DNA of 64,000 nucleotides, taken from the NCBI RefSeq assembly GCF_014083985.1, contig NZ_CP046907.1:3944501-4008500 (forward strand), in the 5' to 3' direction. Both the position numbers and the translations under genes were made by a program. Origin of the DNA: Streptomyces sp. SCUT-3 (lineage in GTDB: Bacteria; Actinomycetota; Actinomycetes; Streptomycetales; Streptomycetaceae). The notes beneath the pieces were generated by a model. The model was given only the letters and a program-made list of their open reading frames with translations. It was not told the origin of the DNA and did no database searches. This document shows positions 35,607-44,120 of the stretch, piece by piece (position 1 is the stretch's first letter; each line of letters starts with the position of its first letter).

Positions 35607-35996
35607 GGCGGGACCACGTCCTGCGTCGTCATCGGTTGCCCCGGGGCGGATCGTCCACGCGGGGGGAAGGCGCCGGGCGGGCATGCGCCCGCAGCGCCTC
35701 GTGCAGCCTGGGTCCTGGGCGGCAGCCACCACGTTAGGGCAGCAAGTTCCTTGAGAACAGAGTGAATTGACGCCAAGTCACTAAACAGGCACTCAGGGTC
35801 GCCGTCCGGTCGGCGTGCAGGAGCGGAACCGGGACCGCGGCGGGGGAGGGGCGCGGTCCGGGAGGGGCCGGGCGTGCGGCCGGGAGGGGCCGGGCGTGCG
35901 GCGCGCCTCGCCACCGGGGTCCTGGGTGGCGGGGGCAGGCCTGCCGTCCCCGGGGCCGGCCGTGGTACTCCGTGGCCGGATTCCTTCGGGGTCCGG
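35607..35996. other. 390-bp interval upstream of the hypothetical gene
   Basis: No credible gene. An AT-richer block (35730-35800) holds the inverted repeat at 35761-35782 and, on the minus strand, TAACGT near 35733 as a possible -10. The remaining part (35820-35990) is GC-rich spacer downstream of the GAF-ANTAR gene. Confidence 0.5.
35761..35782. promoter_or_regulatory. AGTGA-N12-TCACT inverted repeat (BldD-like half sites)
   Basis: AGTGA (35761-35765) and TCACT (35778-35782) form a perfect pair. The fuller arms GTGAATTG / CAAGTCAC match at 7 of 8. BldD recognises AGTGA-type inverted half sites, but the spacing here is on the long side. Confidence 0.35.
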
Positions 35997-36752
35997 TCAG
36001 GACGGCCGGTCGGCGTGCCTGCGGAGCAGGGAGGTGTCCAGGCTGCCGTCGACCACCCGGCGGGCGACCTCGGACAGCCGTTCGTTGTGGGAGCGGGCGT
36101 GGCGGCGCAGGGCCGTGAACGCCTCGCCCACGCCCACCTGCCACCGCTCGGCGAGCACGCCCTTGGCCTGTTCCACCACCACCCGGCTGTTCAGCGCGGA
36201 CTGCAGCTGCGAGGCGAGGAGCTCGGCCCGTGCGACGGCGCGACGGTGCAGGAGGCCGATGGCCGCCGCGTCCGCCAGCGCCTGGGCCAGTTCCAGCTCG
36301 CCCTCGGGGCGCCGCCCCGGGCTGTCGCAGAACAGGTTGAGGGCGCCGATCGCCTCGCCGCGCAGCCGTATCGGCACGGCGTAGGTGCTGCGCACCCCGC
36401 CGGCCCCGGCCCTCGCCGCGAAGCGCGGCCAGCGCCCCGCCGCCTCGGCCAGTCCCACCGGCGGTATCGGCGAGGCCCCGCGCAGGCAGTCCAGGCACGG
36501 GCCCTCGTGGTCGTCCTGCTCGAACAGCTCGACCAGCCAGGGCTGTTCGCCCGAGGTGGCGGTCTGCAGTCCGCCGCGCCGGTCGGTGAGCATCAGGCCC
36601 GCCGCCGAGACGTCCAGCAGTTCCACGCACCGGCCGGCCAGCCGCCGCAGGAACCTCGGCGCGTCGAAGTCGTCCGAGAGGGTGTCGCCGAGTTCGACGA
36701 AGGCGGCGGCCAGTCGTCGGTCCCGGCGGGCACGGGTCACGTTCTCGTCCAC
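35997..36752 (-). CDS. GAF-ANTAR antitermination regulator
   Basis: 251 aa. A GAF sensory domain (about 20-165: FLRRLAGRCVELLDVSAAGLML, STYAVPIRLRGEAIGALNLF) is followed by a helical linker and an ANTAR RNA-binding domain (about 180-240: RVVVEQAKGVLAERWQVGVGEAF, LRRHARSHNERLSEVARRVV). ANTAR proteins bind dual hairpins in leader RNA to block termination. The signal sensed by GAF and the RNA target are unknown. GTG 36752 with AGGAGC upstream is preferred. Divergent from an acyl-CoA synthetase. Confidence 0.9.
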   Translation of the reverse strand: MDENVTRARRDRRLAAAFVELGDTLSDDFDAPRFLRRLAGRCVELLDVSAAGLMLTDRRGGLQTATSGEQPWLVELFEQDDHEGPCLDCLRGASPIPPVGLAEAAGRWPRFAARAGAGGVRSTYAVPIRLRGEAIGALNLFCDSPGRRPEGELELAQALADAAAIGLLHRRAVARAELLASQLQSALNSRVVVEQAKGVLAERWQVGVGEAFTALRRHARSHNERLSEVARRVVDGSLDTSLLRRHADRPS

Positions 36753-37282
36753 CGCGCCCCCTGCTCCTTCTCCGTGGGGCTGGGAGCTTGCCGCGCTCTC
36801 ATGGGGCGGTGCCTTTCTCTCGGGGGTGGCGTCGCCGGTCCGGTCCGCCGCGGACGCCGCCGTCCGGCCGGCGGGTCGTGGGCGGGCCGGGCAACGGTTC
36901 GGTCTCCCGCACGGACGTGCGCGCGGCCCCGTGGCGTGCCGGCGGAGGCCGCCGGTCCGGACCGGGACCGTGCCGGGGGCGGGCGGGGCGTTCCGGGCGT
37001 CCGGGCCGGGCGGCCCGGTTCCGTCCGGGCGCGCCGCGGGACCGGCGGCACGGGCCGAGCGGCGGACGACCACGACAGGGCCTCCCGTTCCTCCGCGCGC
37101 CGGACTGCGCACATGGTAAGACCCGCGTCGCCGGGGCGAGGGCCCGTGCCACCGGCCGGCCCGGACGGGGCAAGGGGCCGTCCGGTCTCTTGACCGGGCG
37201 GCCCTCCGGGGTCAGGCTGGCGCCCCGACCGGCGGTTCCGCCGGACGGGGAACGCGACGGGGCGGACCTGGAAGGCGGCGGC
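36753..37282. other. 530-bp divergent interval, GAF-ANTAR / acyl-CoA synthetase
   Basis: Strongly GC-rich with no reading frame I trust. On the plus strand TTGACC (37190-37195), 17 nt, CAGGCT (37213-37218) is a good SigA/HrdB-type promoter candidate for the synthetase, giving a 5' leader of about 58 nt. Nothing else stands out. Confidence 0.5.
37190..37218 (+). promoter_or_regulatory. Candidate HrdB-type promoter for the acyl-CoA synthetase
   Basis: -35 TTGACC, 17-nt spacer, -10 CAGGCT, with the start codon 65 bp beyond the -10. One mismatch in each box against TTGACA/TAGGCT. Confidence 0.45.
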
Positions 37283-38887
37283 ATGGCGGGAATCGGCGAG
37301 GGCGCGGCGGGAGTGCACAGCAGCACGGTCGACGGAGTGCTGCGGCGCAGCGCCCGGCGGGTGCCGGAGCGCCCCGCCCTGCACTACCGGGACCGCACCT
37401 GGACCTACCGGGAGCTGGACGGGGCGGTGACCGCCGCCGCGGCGGTGCTGCGCGGCCTCGGCCTGGAGCCGGGACAGCGGGTCGCCGCCTACGGCCACAA
37501 CTCCGACGCCTACCTGATCGGCTTCCTCGGCTGCGCCCGGGCCGGCCTGGTGCACGTCCCCGTCAACCACGGCCTGACCGGGGACGACCTGCGGTACGTG
37601 GTCGAGCAGTCCGGCAGCACCGCGGTGCTCGCCGACCCCGACATCGCCGGCCGGCTGCCCGCGGGCACGCGGGTCGTGCCGCTGCGCGACGCCGACGACT
37701 CGCTGCTGGCCCGCCTGTCCGCGGCGCCGGCCCCGCCCCTCCCGGGAGCCGCGGACGCGGCGGCGGACACGGACGCGGAAGGGGAGGCGGGCGCGGGCGG
37801 TGACGGTGCCCGGAGCGGAAGCGGCCCCGGCGCCGAGGACCTCGTCCAGCTCCTCTACACCTCGGGCACCACCGCGCTGCCCAAGGGCGCGATGATGACC
37901 CACCGCGCCCTGGTGCACGAGTACCTGAGCGCGATCACCGCCCTCGACCTGAGGGAGACCGACCGTCCGCTGCACTCGCTGCCGCTGTACCACTCGGCGC
38001 AGATGCACGTCTTCCTCATGCCCTACCTGGCGGTCGGCGCGGAGAACACGATCCTGGACGCGCCCGACCCGGTGGCCGTCTTCGACCTCGTCGAGGCGGG
38101 CCGGGCGGACAGCCTGTTCGCCCCGCCCACGGTGTGGATCGGACTGTCCGGCCACCCGCAGTTCGCCGAGCGCGACCTGACCGGTCTGCGCAAGGCCTAC
38201 TACGGCGCCTCGATCATGCCGGTCCCGGTGCTCCGGCGGCTGCGCGAGCACCTGCCCGGCCTGCGGTTCTGGAACTGCTTCGGGCAGAGCGAGATCGGCC
38301 CGCTGGCCACCGTCCTGGGCCCGGACGAGCACGAGGGCCGGATGGACTCCTGCGGCCGCCCGGTGCTCTTCGTGGAGGCCCGGGTCGTCGACGACAAGGG
38401 CGAGGACGTGCCCGACGGCACCCCCGGCGAGGTGGTCTACCGCTCCCCGCAGCTGTGCGAGGGGTACTGGGACAAGCCCGAGGAGACCGCCGAGGCGTTC
38501 CGCGGCGGCTGGTTCCACTCCGGCGACCTCGCGGTCCGCGACCCCGAGGGCTACCTGACGGTCGTGGACCGGGTGAAGGACGTGATCAACTCCGGCGGCG
38601 TGCTGGTCGCCTCCCGCCAGGTGGAGGACGTCCTCTACGAGCACCCCGCGGTGGCCGAGGTCGCGGTCGTCGGACTGCCGGACGAGCGGTGGATCGAGGC
38701 GGTCACCGCGATCGTCGTCCCGCACGGGGACGCGGAGGTGACCGAGGAGGAACTGGTCGGGCACGCCCGCGACCGCATGGCGCACTTCAAGGCGCCCAAG
38801 CGGGTCTTCCTGGTCGACTCCTTGCCCCGCAACGCCAGCGGCAAGATCCTCAAGCGCGAACTCCGCGACCGCTACGCCGGCGCCTGA
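37283..38887 (+). CDS. AMP-dependent acyl-CoA synthetase
   Basis: 534 aa ANL superfamily. Adenylates a carboxylic acid and transfers it to CoA. P-loop LLYTSGTTALPKGAMM (about 190-205), WNCFGQSEIGPLATVLG (A5 region), FHSGDLAVRDPEGYLTVVDRVKDVI (A7-A8) and the catalytic Lys in LPRNASGKILKREL (A10). An Ala/Asp/Gly-rich linker (about 150-185) precedes the P-loop. The substrate, fatty or aromatic acid, cannot be told. A hairpin at 38900-38933 follows. Confidence 0.93.
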   Translation: MAGIGEGAAGVHSSTVDGVLRRSARRVPERPALHYRDRTWTYRELDGAVTAAAAVLRGLGLEPGQRVAAYGHNSDAYLIGFLGCARAGLVHVPVNHGLTGDDLRYVVEQSGSTAVLADPDIAGRLPAGTRVVPLRDADDSLLARLSAAPAPPLPGAADAAADTDAEGEAGAGGDGARSGSGPGAEDLVQLLYTSGTTALPKGAMMTHRALVHEYLSAITALDLRETDRPLHSLPLYHSAQMHVFLMPYLAVGAENTILDAPDPVAVFDLVEAGRADSLFAPPTVWIGLSGHPQFAERDLTGLRKAYYGASIMPVPVLRRLREHLPGLRFWNCFGQSEIGPLATVLGPDEHEGRMDSCGRPVLFVEARVVDDKGEDVPDGTPGEVVYRSPQLCEGYWDKPEETAEAFRGGWFHSGDLAVRDPEGYLTVVDRVKDVINSGGVLVASRQVEDVLYEHPAVAEVAVVGLPDERWIEAVTAIVVPHGDAEVTEEELVGHARDRMAHFKAPKRVFLVDSLPRNASGKILKRELRDRYAGA

Positions 38888-38899
38888 CCGCGCGGTGCG

Positions 38900-38933
38900 C
38901 CGCCCCGCCCCGCTCCGCCGCGGGGCGGGGCGG
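38900..38933. terminator. Hairpin between acyl-CoA synthetase and PucR genes
   Basis: CCGCCCCGCCCCG (38900-38912) with CGGGGCGGGGCGG (38921-38933), 8-nt loop, between converging stops. Confidence 0.75.
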
Positions 38934-38967
38934 GGCTGCCGCACGGGGCCGCTCCCCGCCCCGATGC

Positions 38968-40623
38968 TCACTCCCCGCCCGGGGCGCCCCCGTCCTCCAG
39001 GGCGGCGAGCTGCAGGCGCAGGGCCAGGCGCGTCCGGGGCGAGGAGAGGTCCAGGTCCGCAGCCTCGCCGAGCCGCCGCAGCCGGTAGCGCAGGGTGTTG
39101 GGGTGGACCCGCAGCTCCCGCGCGGCGCTCCGCGGGTCGCCGAAGTGGTCGAGCCAGGCGGCGAGCGTCACCAGGTGGCAGGTGCCGTGCGCCCTGTCGT
39201 GGGCCTCCAGGGCCGCGAGCGGGCCGCCGAGCAGGGCGGACCCGGACCGCAGGACCGCCGCACGGGCCCGCTCGACCACGACGGCGTCCCAGACGTCCTC
39301 CAGGAACACCGCCCCCGACGCGTCGGTGTCGGCATCGGTGCCTGTGCCGGTGCCTGCGTCGACGGCGAGCCGGCCGGAGGCGACCAGCCGGTCCAGCTCG
39401 ACGGCCTCGGCCCGCGAGCGGGGCAGCTCCTCCGGGGAGTGCGCGGGCCCGCCGACCGTCGCGTACAGGCCGGGGTCGTGGGGGCGCACCCGGGCGAGCA
39501 CGTGCCGCAGCCAGGCCGCCGAACCGCACCCGGGCGCCGCGCCGTCCCGCGCGCTGCCCTCCGCCCCGCTTCGCGGGGCCTCCGTGACCAGGGCGAACAG
39601 CAGGCCGTCGAGATCGGCCAGCAGGGGCTGGTGCCAGCCGAACCGGCGCACCACCGACTCCCACACGTCGAGCCGCGGCCGCACGTCCCCCGGCCCGCCC
39701 GGGGCGCCGAGCAGCGCCACCCGCCACGGGCCCCCGGGCAGCCCGGGGCCGCCGTCGGAGTCCGGGGCGCCGCCGCGCAGCGCCGCGCGCAGCCGCCCGG
39801 CGGACACCCGCCGGGCGATGCCCGCCTCCGCGCGCAGGCGCAGCAGGTGCAGGGCGAGGACGGACGCGATGCCGGTGAGCTCGCGGACCCGTTCGGCGGG
39901 CACCGGCCGCCCCGCCACCGCCCAGACGGAACCGAGCCATTCGCCCCCGGCCCGCACGGGCACGACCAGCCGGGGCAGAGTCCCGTCCGGGCCGGCGGGG
40001 ACCAGGACCGGCTCGTCCGAGCGCGCCAGCCGGCGGAAGACCCCGGCCGCCCGGTAGTGGGCGAGTACCTGCGGGGGCACCCGCCGCCCCACGATGGTCG
40101 ACAGCCGCGCCGGGTCGGCGGTGTCCTGGCGCGCGGAGTGGGCGAGCACCCGCGACCGGGTGTCCTCGATCGTCACCGGGGCGTCCACGATCTCCGCCGC
40201 GGTGTCGGCCAGGGCGAACAGGTCGTTGTGCACCCCGGGGGTGCCGAAGGCTCCGGTGTCCGGCGCCGAGGCCCGGTCGACGGCGCCGCGCAGCAGCCAC
40301 ACCACGTGCGCCCAGGAGGCGTGCGGCCTGAGTTCGACGAGCGCCGCGCCCAGGCGCCGGGCGGCCCGGCGCACCCGCGGGTCGCGGGCCGCCGGCGCCT
40401 TCACGACGACGCCCCCGGCCCCCGCCGCGGACGCCTGCTCCAGGAGGGCGACGGCCGCGTCGGGGCCGGTCAGGGCGACACCGAGGACGAGCGCGCCCCG
40501 CTGGCCCGCTGCATCGCCCGGCTCGGCCAGGACGACGTCGTGCACCTCGGCGTCGCGCCCCTCGACGACCACCTGGAGCAGCCCGGGGCCCAGGGACTCC
40601 ACGAGGTCGGTCACGGTGATCAC
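38968..40623 (-). CDS. PucR family transcriptional regulator
   Basis: 551 aa. N-terminal purine-catabolism PucR domain (about 1-120), a middle GAF-like region, and the C-terminal HTH_30 helix-turn-helix: FLEDVWDAVVVERARA, then LVTLAAWLDHFGDPRSAARELRVHPNTLRYRLRRLGE (described by its N-T-L-R-Y-R-L-x-RL core). Such regulators respond to purine or amino-acid intermediates. GTG 40623 with GAGGGGG upstream. Divergent from a DadA-like amino-acid oxidoreductase, its likely target. Confidence 0.9.
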   Translation of the reverse strand: MITVTDLVESLGPGLLQVVVEGRDAEVHDVVLAEPGDAAGQRGALVLGVALTGPDAAVALLEQASAAGAGGVVVKAPAARDPRVRRAARRLGAALVELRPHASWAHVVWLLRGAVDRASAPDTGAFGTPGVHNDLFALADTAAEIVDAPVTIEDTRSRVLAHSARQDTADPARLSTIVGRRVPPQVLAHYRAAGVFRRLARSDEPVLVPAGPDGTLPRLVVPVRAGGEWLGSVWAVAGRPVPAERVRELTGIASVLALHLLRLRAEAGIARRVSAGRLRAALRGGAPDSDGGPGLPGGPWRVALLGAPGGPGDVRPRLDVWESVVRRFGWHQPLLADLDGLLFALVTEAPRSGAEGSARDGAAPGCGSAAWLRHVLARVRPHDPGLYATVGGPAHSPEELPRSRAEAVELDRLVASGRLAVDAGTGTGTDADTDASGAVFLEDVWDAVVVERARAAVLRSGSALLGGPLAALEAHDRAHGTCHLVTLAAWLDHFGDPRSAARELRVHPNTLRYRLRRLGEAADLDLSSPRTRLALRLQLAALEDGGAPGGE

Positions 40624-40966
40624 GGCAGGGACCCCCTCGCCCCGCGGGCCCGCCCGCCGCATCCGTCGCACGCGCCGCACCCGGCTGCACGGCCCCCGGC
40701 GGCGCCGGAAGCCGCCCGGGGAGCGCTCCGGGGAGCCGTCCGCCGACCGGACCGGGGGACGCCCGCGGGGGTGGCCCGGGAGACGGCTCCGGGGGCGGTT
40801 CGGGGGGCGGTTCCGGATGCGGAAAGGGTGGACACGGCCGACATTGTGCCCCACCGGACTGTGCCGGCCGCACGATCGGCCGCCCTCCGACTGGCCCCCC
40901 GGCACAAAGACACCGCCGCCCGCGGGCCGCACCATCGGATCAACTCCGAAGGAAGGACCGATTCCC
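40624..40966. other. 343-bp PucR/DadA divergent interval
   Basis: TTGTGCC (40844-40850) and CTGTGCC (40859-40865) face GGCACAA (40901-40907): two direct copies and one inverted copy of the same heptamer near the middle. Before it are short repeats of GGGCGGTTCCGG type (about 40790-40820). The heptamers are the best operator candidates for the PucR regulator. Confidence 0.5.
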
Positions 40967-42259
40967 ATGGCGTTCCACCCCCCGGCCGCCCGGCCGCGGC
41001 CCGGCCGCGTCGCCGTCGTCGGCGCCGGCATGGTCGGACTCTCCACCGCCTGGTTCCTGCAGGAGCACGGCGCGGCGGTCACCGTGTACGACAGGGAGGG
41101 GGTGGCCGCCGGGGCGTCGTGGGGCAACGCGGGATGGCTGACCCCGGGCCTGGTCGCCCCGCTGCCCGAGCCCGCCGTCCTGAAGTACGGCCTGCGCGCG
41201 GTGCTCAGCCCCTCGTCGCCGGTCTACGTCCCCCCGAGCGCGGACCTGCGCCTGGCCAGGTTCCTGGCGGGGTTCGCCCGCAACAGCACCGCCGTCCGGT
41301 GGCGGCGGGCGATGGACGCGCTCGTCCCCCTCAACCGCCTGGCGCTGCCGGGCTTCGACGCGCTCGAACGGGGCGGCGTCGCGGAGCCGACGGCCGAGGC
41401 CAAGTCCTTCGTCGCCGCGTACCGCACGGCGGGGGAGCGTGCGGCCCTGCTGGAGGAGATCGAGCACATCCGTGCCGCGGGCCAGGACATCGGGTTCGAC
41501 GTCCTCGACGGCGACGAGGCCCGCGAGGCGGAACCGTCCCTCTCGCCGGCGGTCGGCGCTGCGGTCCGGCTGCACGACCAGCGCTACATCGACCCCGGCC
41601 GCTTCGTGCGGGCGCTGGCCGACTCGGTGCGCGCCCGCGGCGGCGAGATCCGCACCGGCGCGGGCGCGGCGGTGGCCGACGTGCAGGACGGCGCCGGCGG
41701 CGCGGCCGTCGTGACCGCCGGGAGCGCGGACGCCCCGGCGGGCGTGCCGGAGCGGTTCGACGCGGTGGTCCTGGCGACCGGCGCGTGGCTCGGCGGCCTC
41801 GGCAGGAGGTTCGGCGTCCGCAGCGTCGTGCAGGCCGGGCGCGGCTACAGCTTCAGCGTCCCCGTGGAACGGGTGCCCGCCGGGCCGGTCTACTTCCCGG
41901 CCCAGCGCGTCGCCTGCACACCGCTCGGCGACCGCCTGCGCGTCGCGGGCATGATGGAGTTCCGCAGGCCCGGGGCGCCCCTGGACGCCCGCCGGATCAA
42001 GGCGATCGCCGAGGCCGCGCGTCCGCTGCTGCGCGGCGCCGACCTGGACGCCCGCCGGGACGAGTGGGTCGGCTCGCGTCCCTGCACGCCCGACGGGCTG
42101 CCGCTGATCGGCGCCACCCGCTCGCCGCGGGTCTTCGCCGCCGGCGGGCACGGCATGTGGGGCATCACCCTGGGCCCGGTCACGGGCCGGCTCCTCGCGG
42201 AGACCGTGGTCACCGGCCGCACCCCCGCCGAACTCGCCCCCTTCGACCCCCTGCGCTGA
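40967..42259 (+). CDS. FAD-dependent amino-acid oxidoreductase (DadA-like)
   Basis: 430 aa DAO-fold flavoprotein. N-terminal FAD motif VAVVGAGMVGLSTAWFLQEHG (about 15-35, described by G-x-G-x-x-G), then YDREGVAAGASWGNAGWLTP as in D-amino acid dehydrogenase DadA. RGYSFSVPVERVP and the C-terminal SRPCTPDGLPLIGATRSPRVFAAGGHG are further FAD contacts. Probably deaminates a D-amino acid, or hydroxyproline-like substrate, to a 2-oxo acid. GGAAGGA 9 nt upstream. Divergent from PucR; a strong terminator follows. Confidence 0.92.
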   Translation: MAFHPPAARPRPGRVAVVGAGMVGLSTAWFLQEHGAAVTVYDREGVAAGASWGNAGWLTPGLVAPLPEPAVLKYGLRAVLSPSSPVYVPPSADLRLARFLAGFARNSTAVRWRRAMDALVPLNRLALPGFDALERGGVAEPTAEAKSFVAAYRTAGERAALLEEIEHIRAAGQDIGFDVLDGDEAREAEPSLSPAVGAAVRLHDQRYIDPGRFVRALADSVRARGGEIRTGAGAAVADVQDGAGGAAVVTAGSADAPAGVPERFDAVVLATGAWLGGLGRRFGVRSVVQAGRGYSFSVPVERVPAGPVYFPAQRVACTPLGDRLRVAGMMEFRRPGAPLDARRIKAIAEAARPLLRGADLDARRDEWVGSRPCTPDGLPLIGATRSPRVFAAGGHGMWGITLGPVTGRLLAETVVTGRTPAELAPFDPLR

Positions 42260-42262
42260 CCC

Positions 42263-42298
42263 GCGGCCGGCCCCGGGACGCCGCCCGGGGCCGGCCGC
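42263..42298. terminator. Strong hairpin after the DadA-like gene
   Basis: 15-bp perfect stem, 42263-42277 with 42284-42298, 6-nt loop. It lies 3 bp after the stop codon. Confidence 0.85.
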
Positions 42299-42378
42299 AG
42301 GCGGCGACGGCAGTCAGGGCCGCCACCGCCGCCGCGGTCCGGGCAAGCCTCCTCGGACAGCGAGTGTGCGGGAACGGC

Positions 42379-42409
42379 GAAGGCCCCCCGTCGGTGACGG
42401 AGGGCCTTC
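42379..42409 (-). terminator. tRNA-Lys terminator, copy A
   Basis: 14-nt arms 42379-42392 and 42396-42409 with a 3-nt loop and one mismatch, just past the tRNA 3' end. Confidence 0.75.
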
Positions 42410-42417
42410 GTGTCGTG

Positions 42418-42490
42418 TGCGCCGCCAGGGACTCGAACCCCGAACCCGCTGGTTAAGAGCCAGCTGCTCTGCCAGTTGAGCTAGCGGCGC
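42418..42490 (-). tRNA. tRNA-Lys (CUU), copy A
   Basis: 73 nt on the minus strand. Acceptor GCGCCGC/GCGGCGC, anticodon stem GCTGG/CCAGC with loop CTCTTAA (anticodon CTT, reads AAG), T-loop TTCGAGT, discriminator A, no CCA. Identical to the copies at 43837 and 57154. Confidence 0.95.
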
Positions 42491-42578
42491 TCGCTGACAA
42501 CGAGAGAAGCCTACCCGATTCCGGGGAGTGCTCGCGCACACGGCGGGGCGGCCGCGCGGCCCGGCCGGCGGACGCGGG

Positions 42579-43607
42579 CTACGCCTCGCCCGGACCGGGG
42601 CCCGGACCGGGTTCGTCGCCGGGCGTGGTGCCGGGCGTGGCGTCCCGACCGGTCTCCGGGGCGGTCTCCGGGGCGGTGTACGGGGCGGTCTCCGGGCCGG
42701 CCTCCCGGCCGGTGCCCGGGGCGGGCCGGGGGCGGCGGGGCATGAGGAAGTACGCCAGGACCGCCACGGCCAGCGGTGCGAGGGCCACGGTCAGCATCGT
42801 GAGCCTGACGGCGTTCGTGAAGTCCAGGTCCAGCGCGAGTCCCGACACCTGCCGGACGAGGTTGGGGTCGTATCCGGGCGAGCCCGGGGCGTTCGCCATC
42901 GAGCTCCTCGCCGCGTCCACGGCCTGCTCGCCCTGCCGTGCGGACAGCCCGCGGGACTCGGCGTCCGCCAGCCACTCCTTCCGGAAGAAGAGGTCGAGCA
43001 GCAGGATGTAGACCGTCGGTCCGAGGGCGTAGCCGGTCATGCCGAAGGTGGGCTGCACGGCGGCCACGGACCCGGCCTTCCCCTGCGGGGCGTGCGCGAG
43101 GATCGTGTCGGAGACGGGCGTGGACGTGACGAAGGCGCCGAGGTTGCACGTCCAGGTGGCGAGGACGAGGAGCCACAGCGCCATCGTGGGCGAGACGGTT
43201 CCCGCCAGCACCAGGGTGCTCGCGACGAGCATCAGCAGGCCGGTGATCATCACCGGCCGGGCGGTGCGGCTCGCGACGGCGCGCCCGGCGAGGACGCTGG
43301 CACCCGCGATCACCAGGGTGCCCGGCAGGTAGAGCAGGCCGACCTGCTCCGGGGTCAGCGCCATTACGGCGCCGCCGAACAGCCCGAGCACCACTCCCAG
43401 CCCCGCGGAGAGGAAGTCGAGGGTCAGGACGGCCCGCGACAGGTTCAGGGTGAGCATCAGCGGGTCGACGGCCGTGACCGAGTAGGCGAGTGAGAGGCCC
43501 AGGACGGTGAGGAGGGTCCGGCCCGTCAGCCGGGGGCGGGGACCGTCGTCCTCCTCCGCCGTCCCCGCCGCCGGCGTGCCGGGGGCGGCCGTGTGACGTC
43601 GGCGCAT
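42579..43607 (-). CDS. MFS transporter, apparently internally deleted
   Basis: 342 aa, against 450-550 for drug-export MFS relatives. About seven hydrophobic segments. The first, TGRTLLTVLGLSLAYSVTAVDPLMLTLNLS, looks like helix 1 of a DHA-type transporter. It runs straight into LTLDFLSAGLGVVLGLFGG, which looks like second-half sequence; helices 2 to about 6, including motif A, appear missing. The reading frame is intact. The C-terminal 60 residues are Pro/Thr/Glu-rich. The gene sits between two copies of a 131-bp tRNA-Lys repeat. Transport is doubtful; it may be a decaying gene. Confidence 0.7.
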   Translation of the reverse strand: MRRRHTAAPGTPAAGTAEEDDGPRPRLTGRTLLTVLGLSLAYSVTAVDPLMLTLNLSRAVLTLDFLSAGLGVVLGLFGGAVMALTPEQVGLLYLPGTLVIAGASVLAGRAVASRTARPVMITGLLMLVASTLVLAGTVSPTMALWLLVLATWTCNLGAFVTSTPVSDTILAHAPQGKAGSVAAVQPTFGMTGYALGPTVYILLLDLFFRKEWLADAESRGLSARQGEQAVDAARSSMANAPGSPGYDPNLVRQVSGLALDLDFTNAVRLTMLTVALAPLAVAVLAYFLMPRRPRPAPGTGREAGPETAPYTAPETAPETGRDATPGTTPGDEPGPGPGPGEA

Positions 43608-43797
43608 GCGCGGCTCCTTCCGGGCGGGCGCGGGGCCGCCCCGGGGCCGCGGGGTCCGCGGCCCCCGCGGGGTGCGGGGGACCGGGCCCCGCGGCGGTTC
43701 GGGGCACTGCCCCAACGTAAGCCGGACGGGCCGCCCGCGCAGTCCGCGGAAGCACGGGCGCGGGTACGGGGTGCGGGTGCACGGGCGCGGGAACGGC

Positions 43798-43828
43798 GAA
43801 GGCCCTCCGTCGGTGACGGAGGGCCTTC
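43798..43828 (-). terminator. tRNA-Lys terminator, copy B
   Basis: Perfect 14-bp stem with a GGT loop (43798-43811 with 43815-43828). Confidence 0.8.
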
Positions 43829-43836
43829 GTGTCGTG

Positions 43837-43909
43837 TGCGCCGCCAGGGACTCGAACCCCGAACCCGCTGGTTAAGAGCCAGCTGCTCTGCCAGTTGAGC
43901 TAGCGGCGC
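43837..43909 (-). tRNA. tRNA-Lys (CUU), copy B
   Basis: 73 nt, identical to copy A, same strand. Anticodon CTT in loop CTCTTAA. Confidence 0.95.
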
Positions 43910-44120
43910 TCGCTGACGGGAAAATACTACCCGGTCCGCGGGGGTGCTCCGCACCGCGTCGCACCGCGTCCGGCCCGCGGGTTTCCGCGCGGCCGGGGCG
44001 GGGCCGGGAGGCCTGGCCGGGGGCCGGGCGGCGTGGCCGTGCTCGTGCACGGGGCCGCGCCGCCCCGGCGTGCGCCTCCGGCATGCGCCCTCCGGCGGGG
44101 CGCCGTTCGCCGGTGCCCCG

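Larger units (their letters stand above)
42368..42498. repeat. 131-bp direct repeat, copy A (tRNA-Lys plus terminator)
   Basis: Matches 43787-43917 at 130 of 131 positions; the single difference is C/T in the terminator stem (42387 versus 43806). It contains a complete tRNA-Lys and its downstream hairpin. Confidence 0.9.
43787..43917. repeat. 131-bp direct repeat, copy B
   Basis: Second copy of the tRNA-Lys plus terminator block, offset 1,419 bp from copy A and in the same orientation. Confidence 0.9.
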
